Source: an uncultured Desulfobacter sp.
GTDB taxonomy: Bacteria > Desulfobacterota > Desulfobacteria > Desulfobacterales > Desulfobacteraceae
Assembly (NCBI RefSeq): GCF_963666145.1
Contig: NZ_OY762614.1
Span: 1,230,501-1,294,500 of the forward strand
Length of the DNA stretch: 64,000 bases
Direction of reading: 5' to 3'
Part shown: positions 8,736-16,733 of the stretch, piece after piece
Layout of the letters: each line of letters begins with the position of its first letter
How positions within the stretch are numbered: the first letter of the stretch is position 1
Position numbers and translations under genes: made by a program
Notes under the pieces: generated by a model
What the model was told of the DNA's origin: nothing
Seen by the model: the letters and a program-made list of their open reading frames with translations, nothing else
Database searches by the model: none

Positions 8736-9478
8736 TGCCGCTTTTCAGGCTTTCTGAAAGCATTGAATTTCCGCCGCCCTGGCTGGCGAGGCCGGACGGG
8801 CTGCTATGTATCGGGGGAGACCTGTGCCCTAAGCGCTTGACCCTTGCGTATAGAATGGGTCTCTTTCCCTGGTTTTCCAACAGCGAACCCATCCTCTGGT
8901 GGTCCCCGGATCCCCGGCTGGTCCTTTATCCTTCTAAAATCAGGGTATCGAAAAGCCTGAAAAAAATCATTCGGAGGAATTGTTTTTCCATCCGGATCAA
9001 TACCGCATTTGAACAGACCATTGAGGCTTGCTCCCAACCCAGGCACGGCAAAGTTGAAGGGACCTGGCTGGTGGATGAAATGATTGATGCCTATACCTCA
9101 TTGCACAACATGGGGATTGCCCACTCCGTGGAAGCCTGGCAGGATGACCGGTTGGTGGGGGGTCTGTACGGGGTCAGTCTGGGGAAAATATTTTTTGGAG
9201 AATCCATGTTTTCCCGGGTACCCAATGCCTCCAAAGTCGCCCTTGTGGCGCTGGCCCAGAAACTTGACAGCCAGGGATTCGGCATAATTGACTGCCAGGT
9301 CACCTCAGGCCACCTGCTTCGCATGGGGGCCCAGGAAATAACCAGGGATCTGTTTCTCGACATTTTAAACCACGGTGTTGATCAACGCGTACCGGAAAAC
9401 ATGTGGCAGCCAGGTCGCCATCTTTTCCCCCAAAACAATACGGATTCTTCCCCCGGCAATATGGCACAGGCCGTGTAA
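8735..9478 (+). CDS. aat: Leucyl/phenylalanyl-tRNA--protein transferase
   Basis: Transfers Leu or Phe from aminoacyl-tRNA to proteins with N-terminal Lys or Arg, creating primary N-degrons read by ClpS. The 247-residue protein has the family signatures FPPPWLARPDGLLCIGGD near the start and GLFPWF plus ILWWSPDPR. The GNAT-like core contains GTWLVDEM, HSVEAW, GLYGVSLG and FFGESMFS. The ATG overlaps the clpA stop by one base (TGATG), a standard coupling arrangement. Its association with clpS and clpA is classical in Proteobacteria and supports the assignment. Confidence 0.96.
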   Translation: MPLFRLSESIEFPPPWLARPDGLLCIGGDLCPKRLTLAYRMGLFPWFSNSEPILWWSPDPRLVLYPSKIRVSKSLKKIIRRNCFSIRINTAFEQTIEACSQPRHGKVEGTWLVDEMIDAYTSLHNMGIAHSVEAWQDDRLVGGLYGVSLGKIFFGESMFSRVPNASKVALVALAQKLDSQGFGIIDCQVTSGHLLRMGAQEITRDLFLDILNHGVDQRVPENMWQPGRHLFPQNNTDSSPGNMAQAV

Positions 9479-9652
9479 ACAATGTAGTGTTCCGACTTGA
9501 CAAATCCGGGTTCATCTCCATTATGCGTTGAGGTATTTTTTTTATTTTTTTAAAACATATCGCTACTTTTTTTAAATGACGTTCATGTTTTGTGGCGCAT
9601 TGTGACTGCGTACGAATTGACCAGATCGGCCCATGGCCGTTAGGAGTGTTAT

Positions 9653-10048
9653 ATGCTGTTCAAATTGTTTTTATGTTTTACCCTTATTCCGGTGGCTGAA
9701 CTATATATCCTTATCCATCTTGGTGGTATTATCGGCGGATTAAACACCATCATTCTGGTCATTTTAACCGGATTCATCGGCGCCTACCTTGCCCGTATGG
9801 AAGGATTAAATACAATGATGAAGGTCCGCCAGAGTTTAAACCAGGGGGTGATGCCTGCCGAAGATCTTCTGGATGCATTTATCATCCTCCTTGCCGGTTT
9901 AGTGCTCATTACCCCCGGGCTTTTGACGGACACGGCCGGCCTTCTGCTTTTATGGCCGCCCACCCGAAACAGATTTAAACAATTTTTACGGAAAAAATTT
10001 GATGAAATGGCGTCCAACGGAAGCATTAACATTACACGGTTTCATTAA
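9653..10048 (+). CDS. fxsA: FxsA family membrane protein
   Basis: Small cytoplasmic-membrane protein of the FxsA family; E. coli FxsA can relieve phage T7 exclusion by the F plasmid, but the cellular function is not established. The 131 residues give about three hydrophobic helices in the first 100 residues. The family features are a start like LFLCFTLIPVAELYILI, a central GLNTMMKVRQSLNQG amphipathic stretch, and the LITPGLLTD turn. A basic tail follows. The HDOD gene starts 23 bp downstream on the same strand, so they may share a transcript. Confidence 0.85.
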   Translation: MLFKLFLCFTLIPVAELYILIHLGGIIGGLNTIILVILTGFIGAYLARMEGLNTMMKVRQSLNQGVMPAEDLLDAFIILLAGLVLITPGLLTDTAGLLLLWPPTRNRFKQFLRKKFDEMASNGSINITRFH

Positions 10049-10071
10049 ACCGGGCAGGTGGACTGCATTCA

Positions 10072-10941
10072 ATGGAAATAAAGCAGCGCGTCCTTGAAAT
10101 GGTTCAAAAAAGGGAAAGCGATTTACCCACGCTCCCGGCTGTTGTGAACAACCTGATCCAGGCCGCTTCCGACGAAAACACAACCACAGAAGATTTAGCC
10201 CAAATCATTTCTCATGGCATAGGTATTACAAATAAGCTGCTCAAGCTTGCAAATTCGGTTTATTACGCCCAAAAAAATAAAGTCGAGACCATTAAACGCG
10301 CCATTTCAGTTATCGGATTTGATGAAATCATCGGCATTGCCCTAGGCATGGAGATTCTGTCCAGTGTCACAGAAAAGTCTGGTTTAACGCTTGATATGAA
10401 AGCATTGTGGATTCACGGCATTGGTGTGGCCACAGCCTCGAAACTACTGGCAAAGCAGACTAATCCGGGCATTGCAGGCAAAATTTTCGTCCCGGCCCTG
10501 CTCCATGACATGGGCAAAGCCATTTTCTCAATTTACTTTAAAAAAGAGTACAATGAAGTCCGACAGTATGCACTGGAAAACAAGCGCCCCCTTTATTTCA
10601 GTGAAAACAGCCTGTTAAAGATTGATCATGCAGCACTATCCGCCCTGTTGATGACACGGTGGAATTTTCCTGCATCCATTATTCTGCCCTGCAGATTTCA
10701 TCATGCCCCGGAGGCGGCGCCCGTTAAATACCGTCATCACGCCTTGATTATCAATATTGCAAACTATCTGGCACAAAAAGCGCAGCTTGGCCATTCAGGT
10801 AATCCGGTTCCCGTGACCATCAAAAATGCGCCTAAAAAAATCGGTGTGAATGAATCGACAATGGTTCGGATCATAGAATCGTTAAGGGCCCAGGAGCCTC
10901 AAATCAAGGAATTTTTTAAAATTACCACGGCTTTTGGCTGA
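10072..10941 (+). CDS. HDOD domain protein
   Basis: The 289-residue cytoplasmic protein is an HDOD domain throughout, with the opening LPTLPAVVNNLIQ, a KLLKLANSVYY block and the HD-like pair in ALLHDMGKA near residue 145. HDOD proteins usually act in signalling or stress responses, often in two-component or c-di-GMP contexts, without known catalysis. There is no receiver or output domain here. It follows fxsA closely and converges on the yihY-type gene, whose stop lies 7 bp beyond. Confidence 0.85.
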   Translation: MEIKQRVLEMVQKRESDLPTLPAVVNNLIQAASDENTTTEDLAQIISHGIGITNKLLKLANSVYYAQKNKVETIKRAISVIGFDEIIGIALGMEILSSVTEKSGLTLDMKALWIHGIGVATASKLLAKQTNPGIAGKIFVPALLHDMGKAIFSIYFKKEYNEVRQYALENKRPLYFSENSLLKIDHAALSALLMTRWNFPASIILPCRFHHAPEAAPVKYRHHALIINIANYLAQKAQLGHSGNPVPVTIKNAPKKIGVNESTMVRIIESLRAQEPQIKEFFKITTAFG

Positions 10942-10948
10942 TCAGCTC

Positions 10949-12223
10949 TCAGATATCTTTCATCAACCGCTCTCCATTACAATTCCGGGCCGCACTGTCA
11001 AATCCTTCCAAACTACTCTCCAGTGCCTGGGCCAGCAGGGTTCCGGCCGTATACGCATTGGGATCCCCATGGTGTTCTACGGCACAAAGTACATCCATAA
11101 TACTCATACACTCAATATCCATGGCCGGGGTATACCCGGTGGTATTGCCTTCAAGATTGACCGAATACAAAACCTCCGAATTCATAAGTATCTCTAAAAG
11201 GTGATGTACGATATTCAAAGGCAGATTCAGTTCCCTGGCAATCTGGACATCCGTGGCCGGGGGCTTTTTTTCGGCAAAACGCTGGACACAGCCCTTGACG
11301 ATCTCCAGCATGGCAAGTTTGCGGGCCCGGATGCTCATGGCACTTAACGTCAGGTCCGATATTTTTGCATGTCCGATATTTTCCCACTCAAAGGCAATTT
11401 CGGCGCCGTAAAGCAACACCCCCCAAGAGACCTGCAACCAGATCAGAAACATGGGCAATGCGGCAAAACTGCCGTAGATTGCATTGTAGCCTGTGACAAA
11501 GACCTGAAATTTCAAAAACGCGGTCTGGATAATCTGAAATAAGGTACCTGCAAACACAGCCCCTGTGGCAGCGGCCCTGAAATTTACCTTTTTATGGGGC
11601 ATGATCACATAAAAAAACATGAACAGTGACCAGGTGACCACATAGGGTACCACCTTGATAAAAAAAGAGATAATCCCTTTAATATCAATGGGAACCCCAA
11701 GATAGGCCCAAAAAGATTCAAGGTGGGGAATCATAAACAAATTTACGGATCCGGACAAAAGCCCCAAAAGGCCTGCCGCCAGGGCAATGGTCAGATAATC
11801 GGTGAGTTTTCTGATCAACGGTCTGCCATCCCTCACCCACCAGATACGGTTGAATGTACCTTCAATATGGAACATCAGCCGGATCAAGGAGTATAAAAGC
11901 AGCAGAACACCCAGTACAGCCATGAGGCCGCCCTGGGTTTTTTCCAGCAGGTTATTGGAAAAAACCAAAATATTTTGAACAATCTCCTCATGGCCCTCAA
12001 ACAAAGACATCACCTCGGCCTCAAGGAACTGCTGGAACCCGAATCCTTTGGCAATACCAAAGGCCATGGCCATCACGGGCACGACGCTTAAAAGGGTGTA
12101 CAAACTTAAGGCCGAGGCCCGCAGGGCACAACTATCCCGCTGATACCCCCTGGCTGCCCTGTAAAGCACCCGGAGGGCCTTGGCCCGAAACATATCAAAT
12201 GAAAAGGGAGCCGTCTGCTTCAT
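10949..12223 (-). CDS. YihY/BrkB family inner-membrane protein
   Basis: Member of the YihY/BrkB (formerly RNase BN) family of six-helix membrane proteins whose function is unsettled; the RNase name is now considered wrong for this family. About 424 residues. The conserved block is RASALSLYTLLSVVPVMAM, followed by the helices and the signature GSFAALPMFLIWLQVSWG. A cytoplasmic C-terminal winged-helix-like segment (ATDVQIARELNLPL) is typical of the long form. I prefer ATG 12223 because it forms an ATGA overlap with the stop of the upstream epimerase gene; ATG 12238 is an alternative. Confidence 0.85.
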   Translation of the reverse strand: MKQTAPFSFDMFRAKALRVLYRAARGYQRDSCALRASALSLYTLLSVVPVMAMAFGIAKGFGFQQFLEAEVMSLFEGHEEIVQNILVFSNNLLEKTQGGLMAVLGVLLLLYSLIRLMFHIEGTFNRIWWVRDGRPLIRKLTDYLTIALAAGLLGLLSGSVNLFMIPHLESFWAYLGVPIDIKGIISFFIKVVPYVVTWSLFMFFYVIMPHKKVNFRAAATGAVFAGTLFQIIQTAFLKFQVFVTGYNAIYGSFAALPMFLIWLQVSWGVLLYGAEIAFEWENIGHAKISDLTLSAMSIRARKLAMLEIVKGCVQRFAEKKPPATDVQIARELNLPLNIVHHLLEILMNSEVLYSVNLEGNTTGYTPAMDIECMSIMDVLCAVEHHGDPNAYTAGTLLAQALESSLEGFDSAARNCNGERLMKDI

Positions 12224-13212
12224 TTCCGGTTCAACCATGCCTCCAGACGTTTTAAGCCTTCCTGGGTAGATACCTTTGGCCGATACCCAATATCCTTTTT
12301 TGCACGGGTGATATCAAACCAGTGAGAGGTGGCAAGTTCCTTGGCAGCAAACCGGGTCATGGGGGGATCTTTTTTAATCCCCAAGGTTCGGTAGACAAAT
12401 TCAAAGAGCCACCCGGCCGCATAGGCGGTCCTTGCCGAGACATGGCCTTTGATGGGCGGCCGGCCGGCTGCGGCCAGAAACCCATTGGCCAGACGCCATT
12501 TGGACATGGGCTCGTCCTGGCTGATAAAATATACATTTCCGGATAAATCAGGATTTTCGGCCAGTTTTTCAGCGGCCAGGATATGGGCATCTGCGGCATT
12601 GTCCACATAAATGGTATCCACAAGATCGGTATCCGGGCCAATGATCTTCAGGCGTTTGGCCCGGTTGATAATACCGGGGACCAGATGGTTGTCTTCCGGG
12701 CCCCAGATCAAGTGGGGCCTCAAAATAATGACACAAAGCCCCTGCCCCGCCGCTTTAATCACCTCTTTTTCCGCCAGGGCTTTGGTTTCAGGATAAGGTG
12801 CCAGATATGTCGCAGGATAGGGAACTGACTCATCCGCCCCGTGCATATCCTTGTCATCAAAAACCACGGACGGTGAACTGGTATGAATCAGCCGCCCCAC
12901 CTTATGTTTCATGCACGCGCCAATAACATTTACGGTACCTGTAACATTAATACGAAAGTATTCATCATAAGATCCCCAGATACCGGGCTTTGCCGCCGTA
13001 TGAAACACGGTGTCCATGCCCTTTAAGGCATCGGCCACGGCATCTGCATCGGATAGATCACCCTGGATCTGGGAAACACCCAGTTTATCCAGTTCCAAAT
13101 ACCGGGACCTGGAAAATGAAACAACATGCTCACCTTTATCCACTAATTTTTTAACCAGCACCTTGCCCAAAAAGCCGCCGCCGCCCGTAACCAGGGTATT
13201 TCCCAAACTCAT
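12220..13212 (-). CDS. NAD-dependent epimerase/dehydratase, 3-beta-HSD-like
   Basis: Extended short-chain dehydrogenase/reductase. The 330-residue protein begins with the NAD(P)-binding motif GGGGFLGK (residues 10-17). It has the catalytic serine region HTSSPSVVF and the active-site YPETK (Tyr-x3-Lys). The sequence around GPEDNHLVPG and DTIYVDNAADAHILA resembles sterol/3-beta-hydroxysteroid-dehydrogenase-like members used in hopanoid, olefin or polyketide-derived lipid synthesis. The substrate cannot be read from the sequence. Its stop overlaps the downstream yihY-type gene, so they are one operon. Confidence 0.8.
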   Translation of the reverse strand: MSLGNTLVTGGGGFLGKVLVKKLVDKGEHVVSFSRSRYLELDKLGVSQIQGDLSDADAVADALKGMDTVFHTAAKPGIWGSYDEYFRINVTGTVNVIGACMKHKVGRLIHTSSPSVVFDDKDMHGADESVPYPATYLAPYPETKALAEKEVIKAAGQGLCVIILRPHLIWGPEDNHLVPGIINRAKRLKIIGPDTDLVDTIYVDNAADAHILAAEKLAENPDLSGNVYFISQDEPMSKWRLANGFLAAAGRPPIKGHVSARTAYAAGWLFEFVYRTLGIKKDPPMTRFAAKELATSHWFDITRAKKDIGYRPKVSTQEGLKRLEAWLNRK

Positions 13213-13268
13213 TTTTTATTTGACCACCTGTATATCCGAAAGTTTATAAATTTTATCTAAATCTTTTC

Positions 13269-13295
13269 TTGACAAGGCACAGCTTTTTTTATAAA
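13269..13295 (+). promoter_or_regulatory. Candidate promoter of tRNA-Gly
   Basis: TTGACA (13269-13274) and TATAAA (13290-13295) with a 15-bp spacer lie about 22 bp before the mature tRNA. The spacer is short, but both hexamers are near consensus. Confidence 0.55.
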
Positions 13296-13316
13296 AGTAA
13301 CTCGCCTTTTAGCTGA

Positions 13317-13391
13317 GCGGGAATAACTCAGTGGTAGAGTGCGACCTTGCCAAGGTCGAAGTCGCGGGTTCAAATCCCGTTTCCCGCTCCA
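13317..13391 (+). tRNA. tRNA-Gly (GCC)
   Basis: A complete cloverleaf can be folded. The acceptor stem GCGGGAA pairs with TTCCCGC. The D stem is CTC/GAG around AGTGGTA. The anticodon stem CGACC/GGTCG encloses the loop TTGCCAA, giving anticodon GCC. The T arm is GCGGG/CCCGT-type with loop TTCAAAT. Discriminator T and an encoded CCA end the gene. A short T-run (ATCTTTTTTTT) follows and may end transcription. Confidence 0.96.
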
Positions 13392-13409
13392 TCTTTTTTT
13401 TAAGTCCAC

Positions 13410-14384
13410 CTAAAAATCCAACATGACACCCAAATCATTTTTCACAGCAAATTCATAGATTGTGGATGCTACGGTCAGATCAAATAGCGCCATGCCCACA
13501 GATTTGAAAAATAAAGTATTAAACGCCGGATCATTTATCTGTTCAGCGGTCAAGGGTTCCCGGACAAGCTGTGCAAAGGAAAGCAACTGCGAATCTGTTA
13601 CAATGCCTCGTTCCAGGGGCTGACTTAGATCACCGGACTCCTTTGCCGCAAAAGGGGTATCCACAAAAATGCGGTTTGCCGCTTCAATAACGGCATCTGG
13701 GAGCTCTTTCATATCAGGCCTGAAAGATCCAATGGAGATAAAGGTTTTTCCTTTTACCAATTCGGGATCATTGCTGAACACAGGCGTCTTACTCGTCGTG
13801 GCAGCCACCACAAGGTCACAGGCCTTGACCAGGCTGTCCGCGGTCTGTGCCACCTGAAAACTGACATCGGGATACTCGTTTGCAAGCATCGCGGCCTTTG
13901 CCCGGGCCGTCTCGGCTGAACGATTAAAAACCATCACCTGCTTCACCCTGCGATTGAGCAGCAGATACCGGACCTGGGCCACCCCCTGGACACCGGTACC
14001 GATCAAACCGGCGGTTTCAATATTTTCACGGGTTAACATTTTCACGGCAAGCCCGCCCACAGCACCAGTGCGCTCGGCGGTCAGCGCCGCTCCGTCCATG
14101 ACCGCCAGGGGCATACCGGTTTTATTGTCTGCCAGGGTCACGATTCCGTTGACGGCCGGGGCACCAAGCTCTGGAGCGCCTGGGAAAACAGAGACCAGCT
14201 TGGTTGCAAAATAGTTGCTTTCAAAACAGGGCATTAATAAAAGGGTGTTGGCACCATCCTGAACGTGAATTCGGTCTGGCATCGTGTAAGTTTTATCCAA
14301 GAGCAACTTGTACGCATGGGATATGGCGTTCAAAATCAGGGAACGGTCAATTTTTGCAATATCTTTTTTGCCGATATAAAGCAC
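13410..14384 (-). CDS. Ornithine cyclodeaminase / mu-crystallin family protein
   Basis: NAD(P)-dependent enzyme of the OCD/mu-crystallin superfamily, which includes ornithine cyclodeaminase, alanine dehydrogenase and ketimine reductases. The 324 residues include the substrate-side MPDRI and KLVSVFPG, the GTLTAERTGAVGG-type block and the Rossmann motif GLIGTGVQG. I assign the start to GTG 14384 because GAGGAG sits six bases upstream; the upstream ATGs at 14435 and 14429 lack such a site. Which amino acid it uses cannot be decided. It stands alone between the tRNA and a divergent Nudix gene. Confidence 0.82.
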   Translation of the reverse strand: MLYIGKKDIAKIDRSLILNAISHAYKLLLDKTYTMPDRIHVQDGANTLLLMPCFESNYFATKLVSVFPGAPELGAPAVNGIVTLADNKTGMPLAVMDGAALTAERTGAVGGLAVKMLTRENIETAGLIGTGVQGVAQVRYLLLNRRVKQVMVFNRSAETARAKAAMLANEYPDVSFQVAQTADSLVKACDLVVAATTSKTPVFSNDPELVKGKTFISIGSFRPDMKELPDAVIEAANRIFVDTPFAAKESGDLSQPLERGIVTDSQLLSFAQLVREPLTAEQINDPAFNTLFFKSVGMALFDLTVASTIYEFAVKNDLGVMLDF

Positions 14385-14530
14385 GCTTCTCTCCTCAATT
14401 GTTTCATAAGTATGGATTTCACATATCATAGACATAAAAAAAAGGCCATGGGAACTGCCGAAGGTATGCCTGGAGCGCCATTTATGTTACAATTGGAGCA
14501 ACTTTATTAATACCAATTTAGGCAACGATT

Positions 14531-15139
14531 ATGAGCAAAAAACAAGAACAGGTCTTATGTATTGACCGAAATAACCTCCCCGCAGCGTGGGTTACCCAAA
14601 GAGCCGTCCTTCCAATGGATTTCCCCACATTCGCCGCCACATGCACCAACGCCACATTTTCCTTTGTTCCCCGGGGCATTGCCGAAGAAGACAGGCAAAA
14701 AAAACAGGTCATCCCGTATATTCTTTTACAGACCGCCGATGGAAGTCTGACGGCGGCCTACAACAGGCAGGGCAGTGAAAAACGGCTCCATGACCTGTGG
14801 TCCATCGGCATCGGCGGCCATATCAACCCGGAAGACAGTACCGCGGGCACAGGAACCTTTGAAACTATTTTAAAAAGCGGAATGCAAAGGGAACTGGATG
14901 AAGAATTGGCCCGGCGCGTTGCCGGCGACCCAATTGAATTCATCGGAATTATCAGTGAAGATATCACCCCGGTAGGCAGTGTTCACATGGGGGCGGTATT
15001 TTTAATTAAAACAGAAACACCCAAAGGCTATATGCCGGGCGAAGAGTTGCACAGCTTTACCTGGCATAAGGCGTCAACACTTTCCCAGCTGAATCTGGAG
15101 CTGTGGTCCGAGCTGGCCCTGGAGCTCATCACCCAATGA
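14531..15139 (+). CDS. Nudix hydrolase-like phosphoesterase
   Basis: About 202 residues with a Nudix fold signature. A GIGGHINPED stretch is followed, after a short insertion, by GMQRELDEEL, which supplies the REx2EE part of the Nudix box (GX5EX7REUXEEXGU). The insertion between the glycine and the REx2EE helix is longer than in MutT-type enzymes and matches a subgroup called predicted NUDIX phosphoesterases. The substrate is unknown. It converges on the TrpR-like gene with only five bases between the stops. Confidence 0.75.
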   Translation: MSKKQEQVLCIDRNNLPAAWVTQRAVLPMDFPTFAATCTNATFSFVPRGIAEEDRQKKQVIPYILLQTADGSLTAAYNRQGSEKRLHDLWSIGIGGHINPEDSTAGTGTFETILKSGMQRELDEELARRVAGDPIEFIGIISEDITPVGSVHMGAVFLIKTETPKGYMPGEELHSFTWHKASTLSQLNLELWSELALELITQ

Positions 15140-15144
15140 TCGAG

Positions 15145-15411
15145 TCAATCCATTGAATCCAGCACCTTCAGTGCAACAGAACCATTTTTTTTGAGCACCT
15201 TTGACCCCCTTGTGATTTTGCACAGGCTGATCCCGTATTTTTCGGCAATTTTGCGCTGGGTCATCCCCCTATGCAGATCTTTTAGCAGTTTCCAGCGCAA
15301 AGAAAGGTCCGACAGCTCCGCTGGTGTAAAGATTTCTTCAAAAAAAGATTCCAGCTCATCTTTGTTTTTGATGGATAAAATAACGTCCAGTAATTGATCG
15401 TCTATACGCAT
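15145..15411 (-). CDS. TrpR/YerC-like DNA-binding protein
   Basis: An 88-residue all-helical protein of the Trp-repressor superfamily. The helix-turn-helix is GMTQRKIAEKYGISLCKITR followed by GSKVL, close to the TrpR recognition block ITRGSN. An acidic N-terminal helix and LSLRWKLLKDL match the TrpR core. It is annotated as a relative because no tryptophan biosynthesis gene or recognisable trp operator is in the window, and it stands beside an AMMECR1-domain gene. Confidence 0.8.
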   Translation of the reverse strand: MRIDDQLLDVILSIKNKDELESFFEEIFTPAELSDLSLRWKLLKDLHRGMTQRKIAEKYGISLCKITRGSKVLKKNGSVALKVLDSMD

Positions 15412-15433
15412 AATATTTTTATACCCCGGCGGC

Positions 15434-15997
15434 CTAATTTTTTTCAGAAAATGAACGCACCCTGTAAGTATGGACGGTTAGGCTGCCGTCACCCCATTCA
15501 TCAGCATCAAGCCCGGCTTTAAGGCACAACTGGGATAAAAACGACCCTGGGTCAGGCAATTGTTCCCAGACCTGGGGAAGAAAGGTCGCCCGGCGGCTTG
15601 CCTTTTCAATAATAACACCATCCTTAAACGGCACAAGCCGTTGGAGCAACTCTTGTGCCGTACTATATTCAAATTTTTCAGGGGGAGACAACAGACTGAT
15701 TTCCAGATCAACCTGGTCAAATTCATCCCTGGTAAGGGGTGCAAAACGAGAATCTTTAAACGCGGCAAGCCTTGCAGTTTCGGGCACCCCAGTTTTTAAA
15801 GATTCAACCGGTTCTATAATCCCGATACATCCCCTCAGGCCGCCGTGTTTATGCAGGGTTACAAAGAGCCCCATTTTTATTTCCAAAAAAGACGCCTCTA
15901 AATCAATCTGCCTTGTATCCACAGAAACCCCGAGTTTTTCGGCAATACCGGCACGTGCCATTTTCAGCAGTGCTTGCCCCTGTTCGTCACTTATCAT
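15434..15997 (-). CDS. amrA: AmmeMemoRadiSam system protein A (AMMECR1 domain)
   Basis: The 187-residue AMMECR1-domain protein carries the invariant LRGCIG motif near residue 55, preceded by GLFVTLHKHG. In bacteria this domain usually occurs with a Memo-like protein and a radical SAM protein (the AmmeMemoRadiSam set), whose chemistry is not firmly established. Neither partner is present here. It lies upstream of the TrpR-like gene on the same strand with a 22-bp gap, so the two may be cotranscribed. Confidence 0.85.
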   Translation of the reverse strand: MISDEQGQALLKMARAGIAEKLGVSVDTRQIDLEASFLEIKMGLFVTLHKHGGLRGCIGIIEPVESLKTGVPETARLAAFKDSRFAPLTRDEFDQVDLEISLLSPPEKFEYSTAQELLQRLVPFKDGVIIEKASRRATFLPQVWEQLPDPGSFLSQLCLKAGLDADEWGDGSLTVHTYRVRSFSEKN

Positions 15998-16372
15998 CTC
16001 TCTTGCGTCCTTTTTTACCGTTTAATCAACTGCGTCATTTATGAAAGTAGCATCACCGAATCCAGAAAAAAAGAAAAACTTCGCCCCGCTGATATTCCAC
16101 GCCCGGACAATGCTTAACAATCTCCTAACAAAAGAATTTAAAAAGAATACAACGGAAATAAGCGTAAATATAATTTTTAAAATCCGACAATTCGTGGAAC
16201 CATCTTAATTCGGATGATAAGCTTTTCAGTTTTTATGTTAATTCTACATAATCCGGTTTGACTTGGATATCTTTCTAAACTATCGTGGGGTGTAATTGGC
16301 TTGATGGATTTATAAAAAATCAGTCAAGCCAATTACAAAAACAGAAATAAAAACAAATAGTTAGGTGGCAAA
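15998..16372. other. Intergenic region upstream of the orphan 99-aa gene
   Basis: About 375 AT-rich bases with no credible coding frame. The only structure seen is the long perfect inverted repeat at 16291-16337. The region separates the divergent AMMECR1 and orphan genes and must contain both promoters; none could be assigned confidently. Confidence 0.6.
16291..16337. repeat. Perfect 14-bp inverted repeat in the 5' leader of the orphan gene
   Basis: TGTAATTGGCTTGA (16291-16304) is the exact reverse complement of TCAAGCCAATTACA (16324-16337), with a 19-base AT-rich loop. It ends 36 bp before the start codon at 16373. As RNA it would be a stable leader hairpin; as DNA it could be a large operator. 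There is no T-run after it, so a terminator is less likely. Confidence 0.7.
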
Positions 16373-16672
16373 ATGACAATTATTGATCAGAAACTGGTAA
16401 ACAAATTATTAGAAAACGGGGTGGAGATGCCCTTAATCCCCGGGTTTATCCGCAGTCTGGCAAATGCCTTTCTGATCAATCCGAACATGTCCTATTGCCA
16501 GGCCCGAAAACGCCTCAAATACCTGGGATGGGAAGAAATTGAAATGGATTACCACACCTTCTCTCTGGCGGTAAATGCGCTTGAAACAAAAGGGCTAAAC
16601 CGTCTTGAGTACAAATCCGCGCCCTGGTATTTATCCAGCTTTAACGCCGGACAATCGCCGGCAGTTTATTAG
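16373..16672 (+). CDS. Hypothetical 99-aa protein
   Basis: I do not recognise this family. The 99-residue soluble protein is predicted to be mostly helical, with an N-terminal DQKLVNKLLENG helix, one cysteine (SYCQARKRL) and a hydrophobic/aromatic C-terminal half. There is no signal peptide or membrane segment. The basic helix QARKRLKYLGW next to an acidic WEEIEMD could form a small DNA- or RNA-binding helical unit, but that is speculation. A purine-rich GTTAGGTGG site lies upstream of the ATG. Perfect inverted repeats flank the gene on both sides. Confidence 0.65.
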   Translation: MTIIDQKLVNKLLENGVEMPLIPGFIRSLANAFLINPNMSYCQARKRLKYLGWEEIEMDYHTFSLAVNALETKGLNRLEYKSAPWYLSSFNAGQSPAVY

Positions 16673-16686
16673 AAACTGTTAAAATT

Positions 16687-16717
16687 GAAGCTATCTTAAC
16701 AAATTTAAGATAGCTTC
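16687..16717. terminator. Perfect 13-bp hairpin between the orphan gene and purB
   Basis: GAAGCTATCTTAA and TTAAGATAGCTTC are perfect arms around CAAAT. The genes on both sides converge here. On the minus strand the stem is followed by AATTTT, on the plus strand by no T-run, so it most plausibly ends the purB transcript and possibly both. Confidence 0.6.
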
Positions 16718-16733
16718 CAATAGCCTTGATATA

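Noticed and set aside
13391..13410. Tail of tRNA as a strong intrinsic terminator
   Set aside because: A T-run follows the CCA but no independent stem precedes it; termination may occur but is not shown.
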